64,000 nt of DNA, from positions 1,364,001-1,428,000 of the forward strand of contig CAWHJN010000005.1 of the NCBI GenBank assembly GCA_963829705.1, given 5' to 3'. Each line of letters starts with the position of its first letter. Positions within the stretch are counted from its first letter, which is position 1. A model generated the notes under the pieces. The model did not search any database. It was not told the DNA's origin and worked only from the letters and a program-made list of their open reading frames with translations. The stretch is from CAWHJN01 sp963829705. GTDB taxonomy: Bacteria > Bacteroidota > Rhodothermia > Rhodothermales > BA12. The translations under genes and the position numbers were made by a program. Positions 53,547-61,645 of the stretch are shown here, one piece after another.

Positions 53547-54485
53547 ATGAACCAGAGCCACGACTCCCTCCGCCTGCGCACCCTCCTCTTTCCCACCGAC
53601 GGATCGGCGTGGGCAGAGCGGGTGTTCTCGCAGGCCGTGTACTATGCAGGCCACTACGGTGCCGCGCTCCACGTGCTCACCGTCTTAGAGTCGTCGACAC
53701 CGGGAACGGCGGCTCTCGCCTTCGCCCGAAACCGCCTGCTGACGCTCGAAGCCGAGTCGGCCGGGGTGGACCTCGTCCAGGCGACCGTCGAAAGCGCCTC
53801 GCTCACCCAGGGGATTCTCGACTACGCCGTGCTCATCGATGCCGACCTGATCGTGATGGCCACTCACGGTCGGACAGGTCTCGACCACCTGCTGCTCGGC
53901 AGCGTTGCCGAGGCCGTCGTCCGGCGCGCGGAGCGCCCCGTGCTCACGGTGCGTCCCATGGGCGAACACGCCGGTACACGGGCCGAACGCATCCTCGTCC
54001 CAGTGGATTTCTCCATCGCCTCGCGCCTGGCGCTCGCCCACGCGGCGGCGCTGGCCCGCGTCCACCGCGCTGCCCTCGACCTCGTCCACTTCGTCGAGCC
54101 CGTGATGCTGTCGGCCGTGACGGAGGGCGTGGTGAACTGGGCCTACCCCACTGCCAACCAAGTGGAGCAGGCCCGCGTGGCGCTGTACGACCTGTCCGAA
54201 GAAGCTGACCTCGACGGCCTCTCCGTTCGGCTTCACGCGGGGGCAGGGCACGCCGCTGTGGGCCTGCTCGGCGTGGCGACCGAGACCGGGGCCGGACTCA
54301 TCGTGATGAGCACGCACGGACGTACCGGCGTGCGCCGGTTTTTCCTGGGCAGCGTCGCCGAGAAGGTCGTGCAGCAGGCCTCCTGTCCTGTCTTCGTCGT
54401 CAAACCCTTTGGCAAGAGCCTGCTGCCCGTGCCCGCCGACGAATCCGCGGCGGCGCAGCGAGAAGAGGACGCGCTGCCTCACTAA
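53547..54485 (+). CDS. Tandem universal stress protein (UspA x2), first of three
   Basis: 312 residues from MNQSHDSLRLRTLLFPTDGS. There are two Usp domains (about 10-148 and 155-295). Each ends with the ATP-binding signature GxxG-x9-G(S/T): THGRTGLDHLLLGSVAEAVV and THGRTGVRRFFLGSVAEKVV, both intact. Usp proteins bind ATP and support survival in growth arrest, oxygen limitation and other stresses. A Pro/Ala/Glu-rich tail of about 20 residues ends the protein. The next Usp gene starts 30 bp downstream. Confidence 0.95.
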   Translation: MNQSHDSLRLRTLLFPTDGSAWAERVFSQAVYYAGHYGAALHVLTVLESSTPGTAALAFARNRLLTLEAESAGVDLVQATVESASLTQGILDYAVLIDADLIVMATHGRTGLDHLLLGSVAEAVVRRAERPVLTVRPMGEHAGTRAERILVPVDFSIASRLALAHAAALARVHRAALDLVHFVEPVMLSAVTEGVVNWAYPTANQVEQARVALYDLSEEADLDGLSVRLHAGAGHAAVGLLGVATETGAGLIVMSTHGRTGVRRFFLGSVAEKVVQQASCPVFVVKPFGKSLLPVPADESAAAQREEDALPH

Positions 54486-54515
54486 CCCTCTTACCGCACT
54501 AACCCTTCTACCGCC

Positions 54516-55463
54516 ATGTCGCTCTACCGCACCCTCCTCTTTCCCACCGACTTGTCGGCGTGTGCCAGCACCGCCCGCAGCTGTGCGCATGCGTGTGCCG
54601 CGCACAGCCACGGGGCACACCTCTTGTACGTCGGCACGTTCTTCGACACGAGCGAGCACCTCGACACCGTCCGCAGGAGCCTGGAGGCGCAGGCCGCCGA
54701 GTTTCCCTGCGCGGCCCACGTCAGCGTGCTATACGACCCGGTGCCCGCGCTGGCCATTCTCCGGCAGGCCGTCGACCACGACGTCGACCTCATCGTGATG
54801 GGCACACATGGGCGGCGTGGGTTTTCGCGGCTGCTGCTGGGCAGCACGGCGCGCGAGGTTGTGCAACTGGCTCCCTGCCCGGTGCTGACGGTGCGCTGCG
54901 CGCACGACGAGTCCGCGCCTCCGCCGCTCGAAGGGGGTGCCCTCCTCGTCGCCATCGACTTTTCCGACGCCTCGCGTGCGGCCCTTCGACACGCCGCCCG
55001 GCTGGCCCGCGCCTTCAATGCGCGGCTCGACCTCGTCCATGTGAACGAGGATCTGTTCCGCCCTGTGGGCGAAGGATACGTGCTCCGCGCCACGCGTGAC
55101 CTCGACCCCGGCCTCGACGAGCGGCTGCTGGACACGCTGCGCGCGTGGGGCGATGAACACGCCCGCGACGGAGTGCGGCTGGGTTCGATGGTGGTCGCTC
55201 ACGGCCTCGCGGTGAAGAGCATCGTCGACGAAGCGCAGCGGCGCGAGAGTGCCCTCGTTGTGCTGGGTACGCGGGGGATGCGCGGCATCGATCACCTGGT
55301 GATGGGCAGCGTCGCCGAAGCCGTCGTGCGCATGGCCCCCTGCCCCGTACTCACCGTCAAAACGGACGAGGCGTTGGCGCTGGCGCGTGTGGCCCTCGTG
55401 GAGGACATTGAGGACGCCACGGGCGACCTACGCATCCGAACCAGGCCGCTTCCCGTGTTCTGA
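54516..55463 (+). CDS. Tandem universal stress protein, second of three
   Basis: 315 residues, two Usp domains. The signatures are THGRRGFSRLLLGSTAREVV (first) and TRGMRGIDHLVMGSVAEAVV (second), both compatible with ATP binding. Its opening SLYRTLLFPTDLSACAST mirrors that of the upstream gene, pointing to tandem duplication. It is co-directional and closely spaced with both neighbours (30 and 17 bp). Confidence 0.95.
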   Translation: MSLYRTLLFPTDLSACASTARSCAHACAAHSHGAHLLYVGTFFDTSEHLDTVRRSLEAQAAEFPCAAHVSVLYDPVPALAILRQAVDHDVDLIVMGTHGRRGFSRLLLGSTAREVVQLAPCPVLTVRCAHDESAPPPLEGGALLVAIDFSDASRAALRHAARLARAFNARLDLVHVNEDLFRPVGEGYVLRATRDLDPGLDERLLDTLRAWGDEHARDGVRLGSMVVAHGLAVKSIVDEAQRRESALVVLGTRGMRGIDHLVMGSVAEAVVRMAPCPVLTVKTDEALALARVALVEDIEDATGDLRIRTRPLPVF

Positions 55464-55480
55464 TCTCGCTCGCACGTACG

Positions 55481-56407
55481 ATGAATCTACCACAGACCCT
55501 CCTCGTCCCGACGGACTTTTCGCCCGTCTCGGAGCAGGCCGCAGCCTACGCCGTGCGCCTCACCGATTTCTTCGATGCCGAAGTAGTGCTCGACCATGTC
55601 TTCTCGTTTCCGTACGACTGGTACTACTGGGACGTGCCCGAGTTGGACGCGCTGCACTGCGGCATTGAGGCTCACGCGCAGGCGAAGCTCGACGCCCTGG
55701 CCCACCGCTTGGCGCGGCGCGGCGACGCCCTGCGCACCCGCCTCGACGTGGAGAGCGGGGTGGTGGACACCGTGCTGGCATCCGCTGCCGCCGAGCACGC
55801 CGGTCTCATCGTGATGGGCACGACGGGCTGGCGAGGGGCCCAGGGGCAGCTGGGCAGTGTCACCGAGCAGATCTTGCGCCGCAGTGCCTGCCCGGTGTTC
55901 GTGGTGCCGGAGCACGTGCGAATGCTGGCCGAGCACCCGCGTGTGCTTGCGACGCTCGACCTGTCCACAACCTCGGTCGCTGCACTGCAGTGGGCCAGCC
56001 GCCTCGCTGTCGCCAGCGAAGGGCAACTCCTCGCCCTTCACGTGCTGCCCGCGCTGCCTGTCACGCCCGACTACCTGGGTGACGAGCCGGTGGGATCAGA
56101 AGAGGCCCCGATGAGCGAGCTGCGGTTGCGTGCGCTGAGGCGGTTCCTGCACCGCCACGGGGCCGACCTGTCCGGCGTGGTGCTGGCGTACGCGGAGGGC
56201 GAGGTGGTCGAGGAAATCCACCGGTACGCAGTCGACGCGCAGGCAGACATCGTGGTTGTGGGGCTCTCGCGGCGGAGCAGTCTGCGCGTGGCGGAACGGC
56301 TGACGCAGGGGGCGCACTATGCGGTGCTGGCCGTGTCGCTGCCCGGCGTTCATGGTGCCGGGAAGGTTACCGCATCCGGTGTGCGCGATACCGAGGAGGC
56401 CCTATGA
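55481..56407 (+). CDS. Tandem universal stress protein, third of three, with degenerate second domain
   Basis: 308 residues. The first domain keeps the signature in altered form (GTTGWRGAQGQLGSVTEQIL). The second domain has lost the glycine signature (VGLSRRSSLRVAERLTQGAH), so only one ATP site is expected at most. The stop overlaps the following lipoprotein gene by 4 nt (ATGA at 56404-56407), so the four genes form one operon. Confidence 0.93.
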   Translation: MNLPQTLLVPTDFSPVSEQAAAYAVRLTDFFDAEVVLDHVFSFPYDWYYWDVPELDALHCGIEAHAQAKLDALAHRLARRGDALRTRLDVESGVVDTVLASAAAEHAGLIVMGTTGWRGAQGQLGSVTEQILRRSACPVFVVPEHVRMLAEHPRVLATLDLSTTSVAALQWASRLAVASEGQLLALHVLPALPVTPDYLGDEPVGSEEAPMSELRLRALRRFLHRHGADLSGVVLAYAEGEVVEEIHRYAVDAQADIVVVGLSRRSSLRVAERLTQGAHYAVLAVSLPGVHGAGKVTASGVRDTEEAL

Positions 56408-56925
56408 TGCGGCCTCTACGCTTCCGCATGGCCGTGGCCGCCCTCATCCCCACACTGCTCGGCGGGTGTGCAATCGTGCATCCTACTGTGCCGGTGGAGG
56501 GCGCGTCGCAGGCCCTGGCCGGTATATGGCAGGGGTCCTACCGCAGCAACGACGCCGTCCGCAGCGGGTCCATCTACTTCGCCCTCACCGCAGAGGCGGG
56601 GAACCGGAATGCAGCCGTCGGGGAGGTCGTGATGCAATACGTCGGGGGACAGGCGTCGTTTTATTCGCCCGACGTCGCACCCGTCCCCCGCCCGGTGGCA
56701 TCCCCCGCAGCGGCGGCCGTGCTGACCATCCGGTTCGTACGGGTGGGCGGAGACCGGGTCTCCGGCAGCCTGGCCTCCTACCACGACCCCGCGTGCGGGT
56801 GTCTCCTCGAGACCACGTTCGAGGGCACGCGGGTAGGCGATACCATCGAAGGAACGTACGCAGCCCAGAGCCGCGAGCATGACCGCGTGCAGCGCGGGAC
56901 GTGGCACGTCGTCCATCACAACTGA
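56404..56925 (+). CDS. Predicted lipoprotein, unknown
   Basis: 173 residues. The N-terminus RMAVAALIPTLLGGCAIVH contains a lipobox (LLGGC), so it is probably anchored in the outer membrane. The mature part has regular beta strands (AGIWQGSYRSNDAVRSGSIY, VLTIRFVRVGGDRVSGSL) in the style of a small beta-barrel or lipocalin-like domain, with a conserved-looking CGC pair. It is the last gene of the usp operon through an ATGA overlap. Function unknown. Confidence 0.75.
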   Translation: MMRPLRFRMAVAALIPTLLGGCAIVHPTVPVEGASQALAGIWQGSYRSNDAVRSGSIYFALTAEAGNRNAAVGEVVMQYVGGQASFYSPDVAPVPRPVASPAAAAVLTIRFVRVGGDRVSGSLASYHDPACGCLLETTFEGTRVGDTIEGTYAAQSREHDRVQRGTWHVVHHN

Positions 56926-56932
56926 CCGGGAC

Positions 56933-57163
56933 ATGCACCTCACCTTCAGTACCCATGTCTTCGACCGGTCGTATTTCGAAGCGGCCCGCGCCGCGCACGG
57001 CCATGAAATCATCTACACCGAGGCTCGCGCTCGCCTGACGCCCCGGCTGGCAGAGGGATCGCCAGCCGTCTGCGCGTTTGTCAACGACGACCTGTGCGCG
57101 TCCACGCTGGCAGTCCTCCACGGACAAGGGGGAAGGCGTCGGCTGTCATCGGTGCGAGCATGA
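56933..57163 (+). pseudogene. N-terminal fragment of a D-lactate dehydrogenase
   Basis: Starting 7 bp after the lipoprotein, the frame reads LTFSTHVFDRSYFEAARA, HEIIYTEARARLTPRLA and PAVCAFVNDDLCASTLAVL. This matches the first about 70 residues of D-lactate dehydrogenase (FSTxxFDRxxFE...EARLTPxTAxLAxGxxAVCxFVNDxL). It then loses frame near 57135 before the expected RLxALRSAGFNNVD, and the NAD-binding domain is absent. Confidence 0.7.
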
Positions 57164-57481
57164 TGGACGGTGGGCAAGCAGATGGTGGTCGTGACGCGCT
57201 TCGGCGCACAGCGCAGCTCGTTGAGGGTGTTTTGGCGTACGACCGGTTGCTCCTTTCGAAAGGAGCGCCGCAAGAGCACTTGGTCAAAGATCTTTGATGG
57301 ACGCTATGCTGGCCGTTTTGGCTCAGTGAGATCAGGCGTCTGCTGCTCCAAGCAGCCCGGCAAGGCGCTGGCACTGCGGTCGAAGAGCGCGAAGCCATGG
57401 AGGTCTCGCAAACACACAGGTGCAGACCGTAGACCCTCCTGAGCATGGGCGCCCGAGCGAGGAATCCGTACCCCTGTCAAA
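57164..57481. other. Intergenic region before tmRNA
   Basis: About 320 bp. A short open stretch (57160-57297, containing LVEGVLAYDRLLLSKGAPQE) has fair coding character but no recognisable family and no good start. The remainder shows nothing I can name. It is probably the scar of the deletion that truncated the lactate dehydrogenase gene. Confidence 0.45.
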
Positions 57482-57523
57482 TAAAAAGGCGCTAAGACCA
57501 TGTAAAAACCAGTCTTAGCGCCT
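57482..57523 (-). terminator. Terminator of ssrA
   Basis: GGCGCTAAGAC (57488-57498) is the inverted complement of GTCTTAGCGCC (57512-57522), followed on the minus strand by TTTTTATTT. It lies just past the CCA end of tmRNA. Confidence 0.95.
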
Positions 57524-57531
57524 CTTGAATG

Positions 57532-57895
57532 TGGAGATGCCGGGAGTCGAACCCGGGTCCGAATGAGCAGGCTCACAAGCCTCTACGCGCGTAGCCGGTC
57601 CATTAAAGTCTCGCTCTCGACGTAAGCTGACCGGCGGTGGCCAGTCGAGAGCACAGGCTGGTTGGTTCTCGTCGCGCGGGCTCAGCCGGAGCCGCTACGA
57701 CCAGTCCATCTAAAGTCGGTGCCTCATGAGTAGGTCCAATGGACGAGCCCTACCGGAGACAGATGGGGCTTTACGCCGCCATCGCGTACGAGTAATCGTT
57801 CGCAGTTACAAGATCCTGACGAGATTTACGAGCATACCAGGAAGCTCGGCGCGCCACCTGTGACATACGTCACCCGTCGAAGCCTTTACATCCCC
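57532..57895 (-). ncRNA. ssrA: Transfer-messenger RNA
   Basis: About 364 nt. The 5' end GGGGATGTAAAGGCTTCGAC and the 3' end GGGTTCGACTCCCGGCATCT plus CCA form the tRNA-Ala-like half, with the 5' GGGGATG pairing to CATCTCC. The tag frame reads GCG AAC GAT TAC TCG TAC GCG ATG GCG GCG TAA, giving ANDYSYAMAA and then stop, with the usual hydrophobic C-terminal end (AMAA in place of ALAA) recognised by proteases. It rescues stalled ribosomes together with SmpB. A strong terminator follows. Confidence 0.97.
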
Positions 57896-57940
57896 AATGT
57901 TGTGAAAGAACACCGCCTGAGCGGACATTTACATACTGCG

Positions 57941-58393
57941 TCACCTACTGCCGGTTCCTCGGCGCGTGGCCCGGTCGGCGCGTTCGCCGCTGAGGACCAC
58001 GTCGAACCCTTCGGCTTCGAGCGCCTCGATGAGCGGCGGCAGCGTCTTCCGCCGCATGGCTGAGGGGAGATAGGAAATCTTGCCGCGCCCGCCGGTGATG
58101 TACCGCCGGTATGGATGAAAAAGTACCCGGACGTACGGCCCTCCCAGCGGCAGCACCTCGACCGACAGGTACGCCTGGTATAACCCCCAGTCGCTCATCC
58201 GGCGTGGCTCGGTGGCGAGCGTACCGTTGGCGGGTGAGGGAGCGAGTGTCCAGCCTGCCGCTTCCAGCGCCCGCGCAGCCCGCTCGCTGGACGTGCCTTC
58301 CGATGCGGTGGCGAAGTCGCGGTACAGCGGAGCCAGGCGCGGGGTACACCCGGCACTCAGCAGTAGCGAGAGGAGGAGGAAGAGACGCGGCAT
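57941..58393 (-). CDS. Predicted lipoprotein, unknown
   Basis: 150 residues with signal peptide and lipobox (LFLLLSLLLSAGCTP). The mature protein has a helix (SERAARALEAAGWTLA), a central beta region (YLSVEVLPLGGPYVRVLFHP) and a basic C-terminus. No family recognised. It lies 45 bp upstream of tmRNA on the same strand. Confidence 0.7.
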   Translation of the reverse strand: MPRLFLLLSLLLSAGCTPRLAPLYRDFATASEGTSSERAARALEAAGWTLAPSPANGTLATEPRRMSDWGLYQAYLSVEVLPLGGPYVRVLFHPYRRYITGGRGKISYLPSAMRRKTLPPLIEALEAEGFDVVLSGERADRATRRGTGSR

Positions 58394-58436
58394 AGCGTGC
58401 TAACGATAACCGCACTGGCGGGGCGAGCGAAAGGGT

Positions 58437-58482
58437 AAAAAAAGAGCCGGGCAGACGCGCTCACCCTTCGCATCTGCCCGGC
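58437..58482 (-). terminator. Terminator after the alpha/beta hydrolase gene
   Basis: GCCGGGCAGA (58446-58455) pairs with TCTGCCCGGC (58473-58482), with a run of T on the minus strand after the stem. Confidence 0.9.
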
Positions 58483-58607
58483 GTGTGCGTTTCGCTGCAC
58501 AGCGGCAACCCTCAGGAGGTGGGGCTACGGCGAAAAGCAGATTCAAGGTGCGTGCCAGTTGATCGGATCTGGTTTGTATGGGCTTTAAAAACAGTTATTT
58601 AGGCCAT

Positions 58608-59429
58608 TTATGCTTCCTCCCTGTACATCATGGCGGACACGTTGTGTTGCGCGGCATACACTCGCCGGAAGGCAATCCCTTGCAAGAAGGAGCGCGCGAT
58701 CGCGTTGAACCGCTCGGGCTGCTCGATCATGGGCGCGTGCCCGCACGCATCTACGATTTGCAGGGTGCTGTTGGGAATGAGTGCGTGGAACCGGTGTGCC
58801 ACGTCGAGCGGCGTCAGCCGGTCCTGGGCACCCCAGACGAGGAGCGTGGGCATCTGGAGCGTGGTCAGCAGCTGCCCGATGTGCGTGTCGCGCGCCGAGC
58901 GGGCCATCGCGATGAGCCGCGTGAGCGAGGCGCGGTCGGCCAGCAGTGCCATCATCCGGGTCACGAGAGAGTCGGTGGCGTGCGCGGGGTCGTGGAACGT
59001 GAAGGCCGTCCGGTCGCGCACGAAGGCGCGGGAGAAGCGGCGCGGCGTGGTGGTGCCGATGGAAACCTCGCCCAGCCCCGACGCTCCGCAGAGCACGAGC
59101 GCGCGCACCGAGGCGGGACGCCGCGCAGCCACGCAGACGGCCACGTGCCCACCCAGCGAGTTGCCCATGAGTACGCATGGCTGGGGGCAATACGCATCCA
59201 GAAACCGGAGCACGTACTCCGTCAGTCCCTTGACGCTCGTGTGTGTGTGGGAAGCGGTGTAGACGGGCAGCAGCGGCACGAGGACGTGGTAGCCTGCGGC
59301 AGCCAGCGCGGGCACGGTGGCATCCCAGTTGTCGACGTCGCCCAGCATCCCGTGGAGCAGTACGACGGGCGGCGCGTCTTTGGGCCCGGCAGCACGGTGG
59401 GGGAAGGGCGTGAGCAGAGGCGAAAGCAT
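58608..59429 (-). CDS. Alpha/beta-fold hydrolase
   Basis: 273 residues from MLSPLLTPFPHRAAG; an earlier in-frame Met at 59468 is less likely. The fold landmarks are LLHGMLGDVDNWD (oxyanion HG, about 26-38), the nucleophile elbow GNSLGGH (about 90-96), the acid in LVWGAQDRLTPLD (about 208-220) and the catalytic His in DACGHAPMIEQPERF (about 237-251). The reaction is unknown; the layout is that of esterase or C-C hydrolases of the MhpC type. A terminator follows at 58437-58482. Confidence 0.88.
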   Translation of the reverse strand: MLSPLLTPFPHRAAGPKDAPPVVLLHGMLGDVDNWDATVPALAAAGYHVLVPLLPVYTASHTHTSVKGLTEYVLRFLDAYCPQPCVLMGNSLGGHVAVCVAARRPASVRALVLCGASGLGEVSIGTTTPRRFSRAFVRDRTAFTFHDPAHATDSLVTRMMALLADRASLTRLIAMARSARDTHIGQLLTTLQMPTLLVWGAQDRLTPLDVAHRFHALIPNSTLQIVDACGHAPMIEQPERFNAIARSFLQGIAFRRVYAAQHNVSAMMYREEA

Positions 59430-59581
59430 GGCGCAGCGAGGCGGCTCAGGACGGTGCAACGGGGGCATTCTTAACGTAAGCCTCAGAATCGAGTTCGGCT
59501 GCGCGGAGAACCCGGCGCGGGCGAAGCCGTATATTGCCGTCCTGCACGATTGTCACAGCGAATACCAGACTCCACTCTATC

Positions 59582-59677
59582 ATGCCCTGCGGACGGAAAC
59601 GGAAGCGTCATAAGATTGCCACGCACAAGCGCAAGAAGCGGCTTCGGAAGAACCGTCACAAGAAGAAAGCACGCTAG
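59582..59677 (+). CDS. COX24/AURKAIP1-domain very basic small ribosomal protein
   Basis: 31 residues: MPCGRKRKRHKIATHKRKKR then LRKNRHKKKAR. Nearly every second residue is Lys or Arg. The pattern KRxRKKxATHKRKKRLRKNRHKKK is that of the Bacteroidota COX24/AURKAIP1-like protein, related to mycobacterial bS22, which sits in the small ribosomal subunit. It is too short for most gene finders. Confidence 0.9.
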   Translation: MPCGRKRKRHKIATHKRKKRLRKNRHKKKAR

Positions 59678-59710
59678 GCTCTTTTTGTGAAGCCTTTGGC
59701 GTTCAGATAG

Positions 59711-59747
59711 GTGATGCCGCTCTCACATGCTGTGGGGGCGGCATCAC
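59711..59747. repeat. Stable inverted repeat downstream of the COX24-like gene
   Basis: GTGATGCCGC (59711-59720) and GCGGCATCAC (59738-59747) form a 10-bp stem with a 17-nt loop. There is no T run after it, so intrinsic termination is doubtful. It may stabilise the 3' end. Confidence 0.7.
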
Positions 59748-59853
59748 GCCGTTGCAGCGGAGGCATCTTTTACCACGCCGCACAGCGAAACTGCCCCCGC
59801 GATGCGGGCGTTTCCTATCTTGCTTTACTCTTCCGAACCCCAGCCCTTCCCTC

Positions 59854-60189
59854 ATGAAAGTGTTTTCGCTCTCCACGGTCGTTCGCGCAGGCACTTTCGG
59901 AGTGCTCCTGGGGGGAGCAGCGGGTTTTGCTGCTGGTCTGCTCGTGGCACCCGAGGAAGGCCGTAAGATTCGTCGACGTCTTATCTACCAGTTGGAGCGG
60001 GCCGCCGAGCACCTCGGAGTGCTGGTCGAGCAGGTCGCTCGGCAGCCGCGTGGCACGGGTGGAGCGCGATCGACGGGGGCCGCCGTTGTTGAGAACGCGC
60101 AGGAGGAGGCTGCCCGCATCCGCGCCGAGATCGACGCCCTCATCGGGGAAGTGCGGCAGGGACGCTCCCGCACCTCGCCGTCGCTCTGA
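59854..60189 (+). CDS. YtxH-domain membrane protein
   Basis: 111 residues from MKVFSLSTVVRAG. A glycine-rich membrane span (GVLLGGAAGFAAGLLVAP, about 16-33) is followed by the YtxH hallmark APEEGRKIRRRL (about 32-43) and amphipathic helices (EEAARIRAEIDALIGEV). YtxH proteins are general-stress membrane proteins of unknown biochemistry. A short gap (14 bp) leads to yaaA. Confidence 0.82.
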   Translation: MKVFSLSTVVRAGTFGVLLGGAAGFAAGLLVAPEEGRKIRRRLIYQLERAAEHLGVLVEQVARQPRGTGGARSTGAAVVENAQEEAARIRAEIDALIGEVRQGRSRTSPSL

Positions 60190-60203
60190 CCGGCACCGCC
60201 TCC

Positions 60204-61016
60204 ATGCCCGACTTCACCATTCTGATGCCCCCTGCCGAGGGCAAGCAGCCCGGCGGCAATCCGCTGGCTCCCGACATGTTCGACTTGCGCGCGTCGGGCA
60301 CATTCAACTTCTTCCGCGAACTCAACCCGGAGCGCAAAAAACTGATGCGCGCGCTCCAGGAGCACATGGAAAGCGGAGACGACCTCGAAGCCTTTTTCGG
60401 CGTCAAGGGCGACGTGCTCCAGCAAGCCATCGACGCGAACACGGCCCTTTTCGGCGCGCCGCTGATGGCCGCGCTGGATCGTTACAGTCCGGGCGTCATG
60501 TACGGCGCGATGGACTTCCCCGGCTTGCCCACGGGCGCGCAGCGGCGTTTGCTCGAACACGCGGTCATCTTCTCTGGCCTGTTCGGGTTGCTGCGGCCCG
60601 ACGATCTGATCCCGCTCTACCGGCTGAAGATGGATGCCGTGCTGCCCGAGATCGGCAAGGTGAGCCGCTACTGGCGGCCCATCCTCTCGCCCGTCATCAA
60701 CCGGGAGGTCAAAGGCACGTGCGTCTGGAACCTGCTGCCTGCTGCCCACCAGGATGCGTGGGACGACGAGCACACCTACGCGGAGATGATAAAGGTGCAG
60801 TTTGTGCGCGAGCAGGGGGATGAGCGCAAGGTCGTCTCGCACGGCATCAAGCCGCTGCGCGGGCAACTCGTCAACTACCTCGTGCGCGACGGCGCAGACT
60901 CGGTGCAGGCGCTCGACGAATGGCGCGCCCCCGACGGCTACAAGCTGGAAGAAGAATCGACCGAGCACGACGACGTGACGCGCACGACGCTTGTGACGTA
61001 CGTGCGGCGGGGCTGA
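60204..61016 (+). CDS. yaaA: YaaA/DUF328 family peroxide-stress protein
   Basis: 270 residues. Family landmarks are the N-terminal ILMPPAEGKQPGG (about 6-18), ALFGAPLMAALDRYSPGVMY (about 80-99), IFSGLFGLLRPDDLIPLYRLKM (in part, about 115-135) and the late HGIKPLRGQLVNYLV (about 213-227). E. coli YaaA lowers free iron during peroxide stress. The gene lies 2 bp before the udk GTG, so the two are coupled. Confidence 0.92.
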   Translation: MPDFTILMPPAEGKQPGGNPLAPDMFDLRASGTFNFFRELNPERKKLMRALQEHMESGDDLEAFFGVKGDVLQQAIDANTALFGAPLMAALDRYSPGVMYGAMDFPGLPTGAQRRLLEHAVIFSGLFGLLRPDDLIPLYRLKMDAVLPEIGKVSRYWRPILSPVINREVKGTCVWNLLPAAHQDAWDDEHTYAEMIKVQFVREQGDERKVVSHGIKPLRGQLVNYLVRDGADSVQALDEWRAPDGYKLEEESTEHDDVTRTTLVTYVRRG

Positions 61017-61018
61017 GC

Positions 61019-61645
61019 GTGCATCCCGTCGTCATCGGTATCGCGGGCGGCTCGGGCTCGGGCAAATCCACCGTGCTGCGCCGCATCATCGAGCGGTTCG
61101 GGCCCGAGCACATCGCGATGCTCGACCACGACTCGTACTACCGCGACCTGTCGCACCTGCCGCACGAGGTGCGTGCCGCCTACAACTTCGACCACCCGGA
61201 CACGCTCGAAACGCCGCTGCTGCGTGCCCACCTCGACCGGCTCCTCGAAGGCGAGAGCGTGGACAAGCCCGTCTACAACTTCGTCACGCACAGCCGCGAG
61301 ACGGCCACGATTCACGTCTCGCCGCGTCCGGTGGTCATCGTCGAGGGCATTCTGGTGCTGGCCGAACCGGCGCTCGTCGAGAAGATGGACATCAAGCTGT
61401 TCGTCGATGCCGACGACGATGTGCGGCTGATGCGGCGCATCCGGCGTGACCTTGAGGAGCGGGGCCGGTCCATCCACGCCGTGCTCGACCAGTACGAGCG
61501 CACCGTCCGCCCGATGCACCTGGAGTTCGTCGAGCCGTCGAAGCGCCTGGCAGACGTGATCCTCCCACGTGGTGGGCACAACCGGGTCGCCATTGAAATG
61601 GTGATCGCGCGGATCGAGACCCTGCTGCGCGAAGCGGCGCGTTAG
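61019..61645 (+). CDS. udk: Uridine kinase
   Basis: 208 residues from GTG 61019, 2 nt after the yaaA stop; the long upstream open frame is a shadow of yaaA. Walker A GIAGGSGSGKST (about 7-18), HDSYYRDLSHLP (about 38-49), YNFDHPDTLE (about 57-66), the uridine-contacting KPVYNFVTHSRE, and VIVEGILVL identify the family. It phosphorylates uridine and cytidine with GTP or ATP. It converges with coaX, overlapping by 4 bp at the stops. Confidence 0.95.
   Translation: MHPVVIGIAGGSGSGKSTVLRRIIERFGPEHIAMLDHDSYYRDLSHLPHEVRAAYNFDHPDTLETPLLRAHLDRLLEGESVDKPVYNFVTHSRETATIHVSPRPVVIVEGILVLAEPALVEKMDIKLFVDADDDVRLMRRIRRDLEERGRSIHAVLDQYERTVRPMHLEFVEPSKRLADVILPRGGHNRVAIEMVIARIETLLREAAR

Noticed and set aside
59711..59747. 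A Rho-independent terminator after the COX24-like gene
   Set aside because: The stem is strong but has no T run on either strand.
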